A stretch of DNA of 64,000 nucleotides from Selenomonadaceae bacterium (GTDB taxonomy: Bacteria; Bacillota; Negativicutes; Selenomonadales; Selenomonadaceae), in NCBI GenBank assembly GCA_017527075.1, contig JAFXQM010000010.1, positions 1 through 64,000 on the forward strand. Reading direction: 5' to 3'. Shown piece by piece: positions 30,774 to 41,321 of this stretch. Below the pieces are notes generated by a model. That model searched no databases, was not told where the DNA came from, and saw only the letters and a program-made list of their open reading frames with translations. A program made the position numbers and the translations under genes. The first letter of the stretch is position 1. The number at the start of each line of letters is the position of its first letter.

Positions 30774-32171
30774 TTGGAGACGATTACGATTAACAAGACG
30801 GATAAGACTGAAGAGCTCGCGAAAAATATTTTGAACACGGTCGGCGGCAGCGGCAATGTCCTCTACTCCAACGTGATTCAGGCGACAAATTGCATGACGC
30901 GCCTGCGCCTGCGCCTCATCGAAAAGAACGATTACATGATTGAGGCGTTGAAAAAAATCGACGGCGTGCTCGGCGTGAATGAGGACGGCGACGAAGTTCA
31001 AGTCATTCTCGGCGTGGGCAGAGCGACGACCGTCACCAACGCGGTCAATAAAATTTTGGAGGCGACAAACACCGTCAAAGTCGGCGAAATAAAAATCGGC
31101 GACGGCAAAGCTCTCCACGAAAAAATCCGCAAGCAAAACGCCACGCCCGTGAAGTTGTTCTTCAAAAAAATTTCGAGTATCTTCACGCCGCTGATTCCCG
31201 GTTTCATCGCCTGCGGTCTGATAACGGGGCTCGTCAGTTGCGCCGTAAAAATTTCTCCCGCGCTGGCCGACGACGCAGTTATCAAGTTGCTCATGGTCGC
31301 GGGCAACGCGGTCTTCTGGGGCATGAACTTATTCATCGGTTTGAACGCGTCAAAAATTTTCGGCGGCACTCCGATTCTCGGCGGCGTCCTCGCGGCTCTG
31401 ATGACTCACCCCGGTCTTTCCAACATAAGCATTTTCGACACGCCGTTTGTTCCCGGGCGCGGCGGAGTTATTTCGGTGATAATCGTCGCGGCGTTCGCCT
31501 CTTGGCTCGAAAAAAATTTGCACAAGATTATCCCCGAAATGTTCGATTTATTTTTGACACCGCTGGTGACGGTTTTAATCGCGGGCGCGGCGGCAATTTT
31601 CCTCCTGCAACCTCTCGGCGGTCTGCTGTCGGATTCAATCGGGGCGGCGGCCACGACGGCAATTAAATCGGGCGGCGCGTTCGTCGGATTCATTTTGGCG
31701 GGCGTATGGTTGCCTCTGGTCATGCTCGGCATTCATCAGGCGATGACTCCGATTCACGTCGATTTAATCGCGCAGTTCGGCGTGACGATTTTGCTCCCGA
31801 TTTTGGCAATGGCGGGCGCGGGTCAGGTCGGCGCGTCAATCGCGGTTTACTTCAAGACGAAAAATAAATTCCTCAAGAAGACAATCGCCTCGGCACTGCC
31901 CGTCGGCATGATGGGCGTGGGCGAACCGCTCATTTACGGCGTGACTTTCCCGCTGTTCAAACCGTTTATCGGCGCGTGTATCGGCGGCGCATTCGGCGGC
32001 GCGGTGGTGGCATCGTTCACGGTGGGCGCGGCGACTCTGGGCATTTCGGGTTTGCCGCTGGCCGCCACGACCAATAACATCCCCGTTTACCTCGGCGGAC
32101 TGTTCACGGCTTACCTCGTCGGATTTATCGCCACGTGGCTCATTGGTTTCGACGACCCCGCCGAAGCTTAG
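30774..32171 (+). CDS. PTS transporter EIIBC component (glucose/MurNAc superfamily)
   Basis: A 465-residue fused EIIB-EIIC. The B domain has the phosphocysteine in NCMTRLRLRLIEK (family NCxTRLR) and covers residues ~15-95. The C domain has about ten membrane helices with GEPLIYGVTFPL as the sugar-binding loop and IHQAMTPIHVDL. The MurP/SacP-like layout suggests MurNAc or a glucoside. EIIA is absent and must come from elsewhere. The start is uncertain: TTG at 30774 touches the upstream stop, while GGAG at 30776-30779 would serve an unusual start such as ATT 30789. The stop TAG lies at the tip of the MITE-like element. Confidence 0.88.
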   Translation: METITINKTDKTEELAKNILNTVGGSGNVLYSNVIQATNCMTRLRLRLIEKNDYMIEALKKIDGVLGVNEDGDEVQVILGVGRATTVTNAVNKILEATNTVKVGEIKIGDGKALHEKIRKQNATPVKLFFKKISSIFTPLIPGFIACGLITGLVSCAVKISPALADDAVIKLLMVAGNAVFWGMNLFIGLNASKIFGGTPILGGVLAALMTHPGLSNISIFDTPFVPGRGGVISVIIVAAFASWLEKNLHKIIPEMFDLFLTPLVTVLIAGAAAIFLLQPLGGLLSDSIGAAATTAIKSGGAFVGFILAGVWLPLVMLGIHQAMTPIHVDLIAQFGVTILLPILAMAGAGQVGASIAVYFKTKNKFLKKTIASALPVGMMGVGEPLIYGVTFPLFKPFIGACIGGAFGGAVVASFTVGAATLGISGLPLAATTNNIPVYLGGLFTAYLVGFIATWLIGFDDPAEA

Positions 32172-32418
32172 GGGCTGTTGGTAAATTCACCACGCCCTGC
32201 TTGCCGGCTCTTTTTCCGCCCGTGCGTCGTCAAAATTTCTTGACGCCCGCTTTAAAAGCGGGAGAACAGCAAGGGGCATTAATTGACTGCGGTCGTCGTG
32301 ACGTTCAAAAGCACACCCATTGGATGCAACGTCACGTTGCCGCCTACGAAATTTTTCCTAGCCGGACGAAAAAATTCCTCGTCAATCACGGCGGATTCAT
32401 TTTACCAACAACCCCTAA
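32169..32418. mobile_element. MITE-like element with TA target duplication
   Basis: TAGGGGCTGTTGGTAAA at the left end (32170) mirrors TTTACCAACAACCCCTA at the right end (about 32402-32418), with one mismatch and TA on both sides. The ~245-bp interior has a 9-bp perfect inverted repeat (CGTGACGTT / AACGTCACG) and no gene. TA flanks are typical of IS630/Tc1-type insertion. It fills the gap between the PTS gene and the regulator; its tip supplies the PTS stop codon. Confidence 0.65.
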
Positions 32419-32452
32419 AAGTGATTCGCTTTTCGCAAAAGTGATTGAGAAA

Positions 32453-32505
32453 TCTCCCGCGCTTTGTGATTTAATATCGCAAACGAAGTGCGGGAGGTTT
32501 TTTTT
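32453..32505 (+). promoter_or_regulatory. Terminator-shaped hairpin covering the regulator's Shine-Dalgarno
   Basis: A stem of ~14 bp (32453-32466 with 32484-32497, three G-U pairs, loop of 17 nt) is followed by T8 that ends at the ATG (32506). The GGGAGG Shine-Dalgarno (32492-32497) lies entirely in the 3' arm. It would work as a terminator for incoming transcripts and mask the SD in any read-through RNA. Confidence 0.75.
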
Positions 32506-33522
32506 ATGAACATCGCAATCGTCGACGAGGAGAAAATCGAATTGGAGACCGCCGAAGCTTTCTTGCGCTTTTACATCAGAAAATTTTTTCCCGAACGCGA
32601 GAACGGAATCCACATCGAAATTTTTCGGCGCGCAGAAGATTTTCTCCAAGTTTTCAGCGCGGGGTGGTATCATCTGGTTATCCTCGGCGCACGCATGGAG
32701 AGCGTCGCGGGTTTCATTCGCGCGCGCGGCGACGAAGAAGTCAAAATTCTTTTTCTAAAAATGAACGACAATTTTGGCGGGGGGGGGGGATTTATGAATA
32801 TCGCAATCGTGGACGACGAAAAGTTTGAACTCGAAGCCGCAGAAAATTATTTGAGAAATTATTTGCAAGAAAATTGGTCGGGACTCGCCTTCGATATCCA
32901 AACTTTTTCTTCCGCCACAGACTTCCTCCAAATCTTCAAGCCGAAAATTTTTCAGCTCATCATCTTGGATATTTACATGCCCGCGATAAACGGCATGGAG
33001 CTCGCGCAAATCATTCGCGCGCGCGGCGACGATGACGCCAATATCGTTTTCCTCACGGGCAACGACGATTTTGTTTTGAACGGTTACCGAGTCTTCGCGG
33101 TCGGTTACTTCATGAAGCCAATCACTGACCACGCCGAAGACTTCGCAAAAACTTTTGAGCACATCTTCCGCAAAATCCGCGAGAAAACTCCCGAAATTAT
33201 TTTGAGCGTCGCGGGCGAAAAAATTTCCGTGCCGCTCCGAAATATTCTTTACGTCGACATCGATTATCGCCACAGACTTTGCGTACACCTCGCCGACGGA
33301 AAAAAATTTGTCACGACCAACAATTACTCCGAACTTCAGCCCGTGCTTCTCGCCGACGAAAGATTTTTGGAATGTTACCACCGAATCATCGTCAACATGG
33401 ATTACATAAAATCCATGGAGCCCGACGATTTTATTTTGATGGATTCGACTTCCCTGCCGATAAGTCAGCGCAAGAAAAAAGAAGTCAAAGTAAAATTCAT
33501 GCGGTACTTCGCGCACAAATGA
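32506..33522 (+). CDS. LytTR response regulator fused to a degenerate second receiver through poly-G
   Basis: A 338-residue protein. Residues 97-215 are a standard receiver (MNIAIVDDEKFELE, phosphoacceptor in LIILDIYMPAINGME, FLTGNDD, YFMKPI) and ~230-338 a LytTR DNA-binding domain (NILYVDIDYRHRLCVHL; YHRIIVNMDYI). Residues 1-91 are a shortened copy of the receiver: MNIAIVDEEKIELE, then LVILGARMESVAGFIRARGD, where the phosphoacceptor Asp is Gly and the end is cut. The copies join through Gly5 encoded by G11 (32779-32789). A change in G number would split the fusion, leaving ATG 32794 as start. No kinase is adjacent. Confidence 0.85.
   Translation: MNIAIVDEEKIELETAEAFLRFYIRKFFPERENGIHIEIFRRAEDFLQVFSAGWYHLVILGARMESVAGFIRARGDEEVKILFLKMNDNFGGGGGFMNIAIVDDEKFELEAAENYLRNYLQENWSGLAFDIQTFSSATDFLQIFKPKIFQLIILDIYMPAINGMELAQIIRARGDDDANIVFLTGNDDFVLNGYRVFAVGYFMKPITDHAEDFAKTFEHIFRKIREKTPEIILSVAGEKISVPLRNILYVDIDYRHRLCVHLADGKKFVTTNNYSELQPVLLADERFLECYHRIIVNMDYIKSMEPDDFILMDSTSLPISQRKKKEVKVKFMRYFAHK
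32779..32789. repeat. Homopolymer G11 inside the regulator gene
   Basis: Eleven G join the degenerate and intact receivers in frame and lie 4 nt before ATG 32794, so they could also act as its Shine-Dalgarno. Confidence 0.92.
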
Positions 33523-33551
33523 TTCTTTGACTTCAAAAAATTTTTCTGCCG

Positions 33552-34559
33552 TCAGTGAGTGGCGACGGTCTTAACTGTACCGAGCTTCTGAATGTCCGAA
33601 TCTTTTCTGTCGCCGTAAATTTTTATCTTGGCGAGGGCGGCTTCAAGTTCGTTGAGTTCTTCGGCGGTGAGCACGACATCCGCCGCCCCGAAATTTTCTT
33701 TAAGGCGTTCGTCGCGCCTCATGCCGGGTATCGGGACGACGAAATCATTTTTGCACATCATCCACGCCAAGGAAATTTGCGCGGGCGTGGAATTTTTTTG
33801 TGCGGCGAATTTTTTCAGCAGGTCGAGCAAAGCTTGGTTCGCGTCCATATTTTCTTTGGAGTAGCGCGTGATGACTCGTCGGACGTCGTCGCCCTCAAAT
33901 TTCGATTGACCGGAATATTTTCCGCTGAGGAAGCCGCCCGCCATGGGCGAGAACGCCACGAATCCGATATTGAGCTCCCGGCACAGCGGAAGGACTTCAG
34001 CCTCGACCTTGCGCTCCATGATTGAGTATTCACTTTGGACGGCGGTCAGCGGCGTGACGGAATGCGCGCGGCGAATTTGTTCGGGCGTCGCCTCGGAAAC
34101 TCCCCACGCCAAAATTTTTCCTTCCTTGATGAGTTCGCCCATCCATTCGGCGACCTCCGCCACGTCACGATTGGGCGGCACGCGGTGTTCGTAATAAAGG
34201 TCAATGTAATCCGTTTGCAGCCGCTTGAGCGAATTTTCCACGGCGTTGCGCAGTCCGCGCCGAGAAGTTTTGCCTTCGGGAATCTCTTGCCCCGGCAAAA
34301 ACATTTCGGGCATAAACTTCGTGCACAGGACGATTTTATCGCGAATGGGTTTGAGAGCCTTGCCGACGAGAATTTCATTTTCGTAAGCAGCGTAAACCTC
34401 AGCCGTGTCGAAGAGCGTGCAGCCGTAATCTTCGTAAGCCGCGCGCATGAGCCGAATCGATTCACTTTCGGGCGGGCACGCGCCGTAGCCGTGGCTGAAG
34501 CCCATGCAGCCCATTCCGACTGCCGAGACCTCCAGCGCGCGCAATTTTCTTTTCTTCAT
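33552..34559 (-). CDS. Aldo/keto reductase
   Basis: A 335-residue NADPH-dependent reductase. The catalytic tetrad is readable: Asp in LFDTAEVY, Tyr in EVYAAYENE, Lys in IVLCTKFMP, and His in DLYYEHRVPP. VAFSPMAGGFLSGKYSG and PIPGMRRDERLKENFGAA are family cofactor loops. It resembles the YhdN/IolS-type general aldehyde reductases; substrate unknown. ATG 34559 follows GGAGGTGTTTGAC; a longer reading to 34769 would consist of unrelated A/T-tract sequence. It is convergent with the LytTR regulator. Confidence 0.92.
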   Translation of the reverse strand: MKKRKLRALEVSAVGMGCMGFSHGYGACPPESESIRLMRAAYEDYGCTLFDTAEVYAAYENEILVGKALKPIRDKIVLCTKFMPEMFLPGQEIPEGKTSRRGLRNAVENSLKRLQTDYIDLYYEHRVPPNRDVAEVAEWMGELIKEGKILAWGVSEATPEQIRRAHSVTPLTAVQSEYSIMERKVEAEVLPLCRELNIGFVAFSPMAGGFLSGKYSGQSKFEGDDVRRVITRYSKENMDANQALLDLLKKFAAQKNSTPAQISLAWMMCKNDFVVPIPGMRRDERLKENFGAADVVLTAEELNELEAALAKIKIYGDRKDSDIQKLGTVKTVATH

Positions 34560-34758
34560 GTCAAACACCTCCGCGCGAATTGTATCACGTTTGAGCCCGT
34601 CGAAGTCAAGAATTTTTTCCAGCCGCCGTCGTTTGACGCTCAAAAAATTTTTCCAGCCGCCGATTCCGCGCTCAAGGCTCAAGAATTTTTTCTGCAGGAA
34701 TTTATGCGGGGTCAACGAAAAATTTACGCGAAAAATTTTTGACGGAGGCGATTGAACT

Positions 34759-35751
34759 TTGAAAAGCATTTACAAAATTTTTGCGGCGTTCGTGCTGAGC
34801 TTGAGCCTGTTGACCGGCACGAGCTTCGCGGCACCCGCCTGGCAGCTCCCCGCGCAAGGAAAAGTTTTCAGCGACGAGGCAAAGCAAATTTATATCGCCG
34901 ACCGCATGGGAAAATTTTTTCGCGGCGAAATCAAAGCGGGATTCGCCGCACCGAGCGGCTGGACTTACGAAAAATTTTCCGTGGGCGGCGTGCCCGTCGA
35001 GCGGCTTGCCAATCCCAAGCAGAAAAAATCTTCGCGGGTCTTCCTGCAACTTCACGGCGGCGGATACATTGGTTCCTTGAGCGACTGGTATCGTGACTTG
35101 GCAGTTAAGCAGGCGGTTCTGACTGACGCGCGCGAAGTTTACATGGTTGATTATCGCCTCGCGCCCGAACACCTTTACCCCGCCGCGCTGGAGGACGCCG
35201 TAAAAGTTTACGAGGAACTTTTGAGACGCGCCGGCGCGGAAAATATTATCGTCTTCGGAGACTCGGCGGGCGGCAATCTTGCGCTGGAACTTTCTGTCTA
35301 CCTCAAAGAAAATCATCTGCCGCAACCCGCGCTGTTGATTTTGGCGTCGCCGTGGACAACCTTTGAAATCGACCCGCCCTCGCGCACGACCAACGCCGAC
35401 CGCGATTTGGTTCTCGGCAAAATTAATCCCGTGATGTACGAGGCGGTTGCCAATCCCGTTTACGGCGGAAAAATTTCTGCCAACGACCCGCGCCTCTCTC
35501 CGATTTACGCCGACCTGAAAGATTTGCCGCCCATGCTGATTCAAATCGGCGGTTACGAACTTTTCGCCGACGAGGGAATCGAATTGCTCAAGAAGGCGAC
35601 CGCCGACGAACTCAATGTCACGCTGTCGGTTTATCGCGGCATGCCCCACGACTTCGCCATGCTCCTGCCCGAACTCGACGAGAGCGTTAAATCTTTTGCC
35701 GAGATAAAAAATTTCGTGAACGTCAACATGCCCGCGCCGAATAAAAAATAA
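34759..35751 (+). CDS. Exported alpha/beta-hydrolase (HSL-type esterase), copy 1
   Basis: A 330-residue esterase with a signal peptide (about 1-23). HSL-family features: oxyanion-hole LHGGGYIGSL, nucleophile elbow VFGDSAGGNLALEL, and late acidic and His residues (GGYELFADEGIELL; GMPHDFAML). It probably hydrolyses short-chain acyl or aryl esters outside the inner membrane; in rumen bacteria such enzymes often deacylate plant-wall esters (inference). TTG start at 34759 behind GGAGGCGATTGAAC. A near-identical gene follows with the same leader. Confidence 0.88.
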   Translation: MKSIYKIFAAFVLSLSLLTGTSFAAPAWQLPAQGKVFSDEAKQIYIADRMGKFFRGEIKAGFAAPSGWTYEKFSVGGVPVERLANPKQKKSSRVFLQLHGGGYIGSLSDWYRDLAVKQAVLTDAREVYMVDYRLAPEHLYPAALEDAVKVYEELLRRAGAENIIVFGDSAGGNLALELSVYLKENHLPQPALLILASPWTTFEIDPPSRTTNADRDLVLGKINPVMYEAVANPVYGGKISANDPRLSPIYADLKDLPPMLIQIGGYELFADEGIELLKKATADELNVTLSVYRGMPHDFAMLLPELDESVKSFAEIKNFVNVNMPAPNKK

Positions 35752-35784
35752 TTCAACCAAAAATTTTTTGGAGGCGATTGAACT

Positions 35785-36780
35785 TTGAAAAGCGTTTACA
35801 AAATTTTTGCGGCGTTCGTGCTGAGCTTGAGCTTGCTGACGAGCACGAGCTTCGCGGCACCCGCCTGGCAGCTCCCCGCGCAAGGAAAAGTTTTCAGCGA
35901 CGAGGCAAAGCAGATTTACATCGCCGACTACATGGGAAAATTTCTGCGCGGCGAAATCAAAATGGAATTCACCGTGCCGAGCGGCTGGACTTACGAAAAA
36001 TTTTCCGTGGGCGGCGTGCCCGTCGAGCGGCTGGTTAATCCCAAGCAGAAAAAATCTTCGCGCGTTGTCTTCCAACTTCACGGCGGCGGATACGTCGGTC
36101 ACTTGAGCAAATGGTATCGCGACTTCGCCGTCAAGCAGGCGGTCATGACTGAGGCGCGCGAAATTTACATGCTGGATTATCGGCTCGCGCCAAAATATGT
36201 TTACCCCGCCGCACTCGACGACACTTTGAAAGTTTACGAAGAAATTCTCGGACGCGCCGGCGCAGAAAATATTATCGTCTTCGGAGACTCGGCGGGCGGA
36301 AATTTGGCTTTGGCGTTGTCGCTGCGGCTCAAGGAAGAAAATTTGCCGCAACCCGCCGTGTTGATTTTGCTCTCGCCGCGCACGACCTTCGAGACCGACA
36401 AATTGCCTTCGCGCACAGAAAACGCCGACCGCGATTTGGTTTTGGGCAAGGCCAACGTCAAAATGTACAACGCGGTGTTCAATCCCGTTTACGCGGGAAA
36501 AATTCCTTTGACCGACCCGCACCTCTCTCCGATTTACGCCGACCTAAAAAATTTGCCGCCCACTCTTGTTCAGATTGGCGGCTATGAACTTTTTGTCGAC
36601 GACGGAATTGAATTGCTCAAGAAGGCGACCGCCGACGAGATGAGTATCACGCTGTCGGTCTATCGCGGCATGCCCCACGATTTCTCCGTGCTCCTGCCCG
36701 AACTCGACGAGAGCATAAAATCTTTCAACGAGATAAAAAATTTCGTGAACCTTTACATGCCCGCGCCGAAGAAAAAATAA
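35785..36780 (+). CDS. Exported alpha/beta-hydrolase (HSL-type esterase), copy 2
   Basis: A 331-residue tandem duplicate of the preceding gene. It shares the signal peptide, LHGGGYVGHL, VFGDSAGGNLALAL and GMPHDFSVL. Copies start with the same GGAGGCGATTGAACTTTG leader and TTG start (35785), and the first ~130 codons are nearly the same in DNA. Differences cluster in the middle and cap regions (PSRTENADRDLVLGKANVKM), so substrate range may have diverged. A terminator follows. Confidence 0.88.
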   Translation: MKSVYKIFAAFVLSLSLLTSTSFAAPAWQLPAQGKVFSDEAKQIYIADYMGKFLRGEIKMEFTVPSGWTYEKFSVGGVPVERLVNPKQKKSSRVVFQLHGGGYVGHLSKWYRDFAVKQAVMTEAREIYMLDYRLAPKYVYPAALDDTLKVYEEILGRAGAENIIVFGDSAGGNLALALSLRLKEENLPQPAVLILLSPRTTFETDKLPSRTENADRDLVLGKANVKMYNAVFNPVYAGKIPLTDPHLSPIYADLKNLPPTLVQIGGYELFVDDGIELLKKATADEMSITLSVYRGMPHDFSVLLPELDESIKSFNEIKNFVNLYMPAPKKK

Positions 36781-36791
36781 TTTCGTCACAC

Positions 36792-36823
36792 GAGCCGTTC
36801 CGAGCGAGCGGCTCATTTTTTTT
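36792..36823 (+). terminator. Terminator after the esterase pair
   Basis: GAGCCGTTC/GAGCGGCTC stem (9 bp, one G-U) with a 5-nt loop, then T8. Confidence 0.88.
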
Positions 36824-37457
36824 ACGCGTCCATGTCCACGTCGATGATACCCGCCGCATACGGCGCGACTTCGTAATGCTGGAAGATTAAATGCACGTGA
36901 AGATTTTTATCCCAATAAAAATTTTCGGGCAACTTTTTCAGGGGCAGGGCGTCGTCGAAGAGATAAAGTTTATTTCGCGCGGCGTGCTCCCGAAGTTTGC
37001 GCGTGACATTGGCGAGAGAAAATTGCGGGTTGCCGCTGCCGATGTCCGTCAGGTAACCCGTGTCCATGAGTTCGCCGCTCTTTACGTTGAAGTTCAGCGT
37101 CATCAGATACGTCGACGGGTGCGCCGCATTTTTGTAGTAATTGCTTTCGGTCAGGAGGAGGCTGAGAATCACGGTGTTGCCCGCCTCGTTGCAGCCGACC
37201 TCGTAACTCGTGCGAACGTCAGCGACCTCGGCGCCAATTTCCTTTGCGGTTTTGTAAACGCCCTCCAAGAAGCGGTCAATCTCCGCGACAATCGCCGCGT
37301 TAATTTTTTTGTCGACAGCCGCGTCGCCGGTGTGCACGACGGGATAAACCAATTGCTTGTTGCAATTCACGAATGAACTTTCAATCGACGCCGCGCCGCA
37401 AAAATTTTGGACGCCGACAATCAGCGCGACGAGCACAGCCGTAAAAAATTTTTTCAT
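36822..37457 (-). CDS. Exported DUF3298/RsiV-type protein
   Basis: A 211-residue protein with a signal peptide (MKKFFTAVLVALIVGVQNFC). The mature part matches the DUF4163-DUF3298 pair seen in PdaC and RsiV: YPVVHTGDAAVDKKINAAI, SYEVGCNEAGNTVILSLLLT, HPSTYLMTLNFNVKSGELMD, ending in a beta strand region. The fold binds lysozyme in RsiV and peptidoglycan in PdaC, but no catalytic or sigma-regulator domain is here. ATG 37457 is preferred (GGTGATTCTG upstream). Confidence 0.75.
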   Translation of the reverse strand: MKKFFTAVLVALIVGVQNFCGAASIESSFVNCNKQLVYPVVHTGDAAVDKKINAAIVAEIDRFLEGVYKTAKEIGAEVADVRTSYEVGCNEAGNTVILSLLLTESNYYKNAAHPSTYLMTLNFNVKSGELMDTGYLTDIGSGNPQFSLANVTRKLREHAARNKLYLFDDALPLKKLPENFYWDKNLHVHLIFQHYEVAPYAAGIIDVDMDA

Positions 37458-37510
37458 CAGAATCACCTCGCGCGAATTATATCACGCGGAAAATTTTTGT
37501 CGAAGAAATT

Positions 37511-37534
37511 AACTCCTAACTCCTAATTCCTAAT
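37511..37534. repeat. Heptamer tract between the DUF3298 gene and porin terminator
   Basis: ACTCCTAACTCCTAATTCC and one more unit: CTAACTC, CTAATTC, CTAATTA. It lies upstream of the DUF3298 gene and next to the porin terminator. Confidence 0.8.
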
Positions 37535-37566
37535 TAAAAAAAGAGCCCCCGATTGTTCGGGAGCCC
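37535..37566 (-). terminator. Terminator of the SLH porin gene
   Basis: On the minus strand a GCTCCCGA/TCGGGGGC stem with a 4-nt loop, followed by T7. Confidence 0.85.
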
Positions 37567-37586
37567 GTGAGTGTTCAGGTTAAATT

Positions 37587-38936
37587 TTAGAAGAAGAATT
37601 CGACGCGCCCGAAGATTCGACGAGCTTTGCCGTGCCCGCCGAAAGCACCTTCGGTGATATATTTGCCGTCGAAATATTTTGCGATAAGGCCGATATTTTT
37701 GAACGGAGCCCAAGACGCGCCGACGACAAAGCCGCGAGTGCCGCGCATTGCGTCTTCTTCCGTGGACGCGAATGAAACGTTCGTGCCGAGCTTGCGATAT
37801 CCCGCGAAGACATTCCATTGACCTTTCTCGGAGGCGTCGTCGTAGTTGCCGTAATCAATCTCAGCCTGCCACGCCTTATCCTCGAAGTCCGCCTTGGTGT
37901 TCTGAGCATACGTGCCCTTGATTAAAAGCAGGTCGGTGAACTTGTAACCGAGGTTTACCGTCCAGATGTTTCCTTTGTTGTAACTCTTGCGGGCGTAATT
38001 GTCTTCCGCGTCGATTGACTCGTTAAAGATTTTTTTGAAGTAACGGTTTTGGCTCCAAGCCAGGTCGTTGTCTTTAATGCCGTACCAGCCCGCGCCGCCG
38101 AAGAAACCTTTGTTTTGGTCAACGTTGTAATCGATGCGCACACTGGCAACCGTCGCGGGGTCATCCTCGGAGCCGTTCTCGCCCCAAACACCACCGGCAA
38201 TGCCGTCGGCAGTCACGCGTCCGCCCAATACGCTGAACAGCCATTTGCTGCTGTCGCCGTAAGAGACCGAGCCGCCCGAAATTTCCGTATCCCACATGAG
38301 ACCGAATTCGCCTTCGGGGTAGAATTCAAACCTGCCGACTTTGAGATTAAGTTTGCCGTAATCGCCTTCCGCCCACGCGCGCTTGAGTTCAAAGTTGGTC
38401 GTCGTGTCTTTCTTCATGTCGCCCTCGGCGTCGATACGCGCGTTGACTGTCCAGTGGTCGTTGACGTAAGCCTTGGGTTCAAGACGGAAGATGTATCCGT
38501 TGGAAGTTTCCTTCGTCTTGCGGCCGGTGTGTTGCGGGTCAGTCTTGGTCTGCTCGTAAGTGTATTCCAATTTGCCCTGCCAAACAACTTTGTCGGCGTA
38601 TTTTTCCAGCTCGGAGACGCGAACACCCAATGCGTCCAGCTCGTCACGGAATTCGGCCGCGAGTCTGTCGAGGTCGGCTTTGCTTGCGCCCGTCGGATTT
38701 TTCGCCATGGCCTTGGCAACCATCTGCGCCATTTCGTAACGGGTGATGTTGCGGTCGCCGCGATAGGTTCCGTCGCCGTAACCTTCGATGACGCCTTCAG
38801 CCGCGAGCTTCGCAACCGACTGATAAGCCCAGTGACCTGCGGGCACGTCGCTGAAGGGATTCGCCGCCGCGAACGTTGTTGAACTTGCTCCGACGACGAC
38901 CGCCGCCGCCAATGCTGCTGCTACTGTCTTCTTCAT
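37587..38936 (-). CDS. SLH-domain outer-membrane porin
   Basis: A 449-residue outer-membrane protein of the Mep45/OmpM type, which tethers the outer membrane of Negativicutes to polyaminated peptidoglycan. Signal peptide (MKKTVAAALAAAVVVGASST), one SLH domain (NPFSDVPAGHWAYQSVAKLA ... DRNITRYEMAQMVAKAM), a short coiled coil (DLDRLAAEFRDELDALGVRV), then a beta-barrel of alternating aromatic strands ending with the terminal phenylalanines EFFF. ATG 38936 follows GGAGGCATTCAAA. Strong promoter and ~125-nt leader upstream, terminator downstream: a highly expressed single gene. Confidence 0.95.
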   Translation of the reverse strand: MKKTVAAALAAAVVVGASSTTFAAANPFSDVPAGHWAYQSVAKLAAEGVIEGYGDGTYRGDRNITRYEMAQMVAKAMAKNPTGASKADLDRLAAEFRDELDALGVRVSELEKYADKVVWQGKLEYTYEQTKTDPQHTGRKTKETSNGYIFRLEPKAYVNDHWTVNARIDAEGDMKKDTTTNFELKRAWAEGDYGKLNLKVGRFEFYPEGEFGLMWDTEISGGSVSYGDSSKWLFSVLGGRVTADGIAGGVWGENGSEDDPATVASVRIDYNVDQNKGFFGGAGWYGIKDNDLAWSQNRYFKKIFNESIDAEDNYARKSYNKGNIWTVNLGYKFTDLLLIKGTYAQNTKADFEDKAWQAEIDYGNYDDASEKGQWNVFAGYRKLGTNVSFASTEEDAMRGTRGFVVGASWAPFKNIGLIAKYFDGKYITEGAFGGHGKARRIFGRVEFFF

Positions 38937-39069
38937 TTTGAATGCCTCCAATGAATCGACTGAAAAAAATTTTTACGGGGCTTTCGGATTCATCGAGAAG
39001 GTTTTCAAATTTGAGTGGCCGTGTTTCCTCAAATGATTTTGCTTCTCAAATCTTCTTCAAGCCGCCGCA

Positions 39070-39098
39070 ATGATAAACCCGATTAATAATCTTGTCAA
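39070..39098 (-). promoter_or_regulatory. Strong sigma-70 promoter of the porin gene
   Basis: -35 TTGACA (39098-39093), 17-bp spacer, -10 TATCAT (39075-39070). It leaves a ~125-nt 5' leader with several short inverted segments, compatible with post-transcriptional control. Confidence 0.8.
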
Positions 39099-39117
39099 GC
39101 TTCTTGATAATGGTTTG

Positions 39118-39152
39118 CAAAAAAATTCCCGCGAGAATTTTTCTGCGGGAAA
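39118..39152 (-). terminator. Terminator of gyrB
   Basis: TTCCCGC/GCGGGAA stem, A8 on the plus-strand left side (T8 on the minus strand). Confidence 0.88.
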
Positions 39153-39161
39153 AAATTTTTA

Positions 39162-41246
<2,085 letters not shown>

Positions 41247-41273
41247 TTATCACAGAAAATTTTTCGTGACAAC

Positions 41274-41305
41274 AAAAAAGCCCCCGCAAGAATTTTTCCT
41301 GCGGA
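41274..41305 (-). terminator. Terminator after the small exported protein gene
   Basis: CCGCAGG/CTTGCGG stem with a 7-nt loop; on the minus strand followed by T6. Confidence 0.8.
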
Positions 41306-41321
41306 GACCGAAAGATTTTTT

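Noticed and set aside
34702-36522. A 606-codon minus-strand open frame opposite the two esterase genes
   Set aside because: It repeats internally only because the two esterase genes are duplicates. No SD and no recognisable domain; the plus-strand genes have signal peptides and catalytic motifs.
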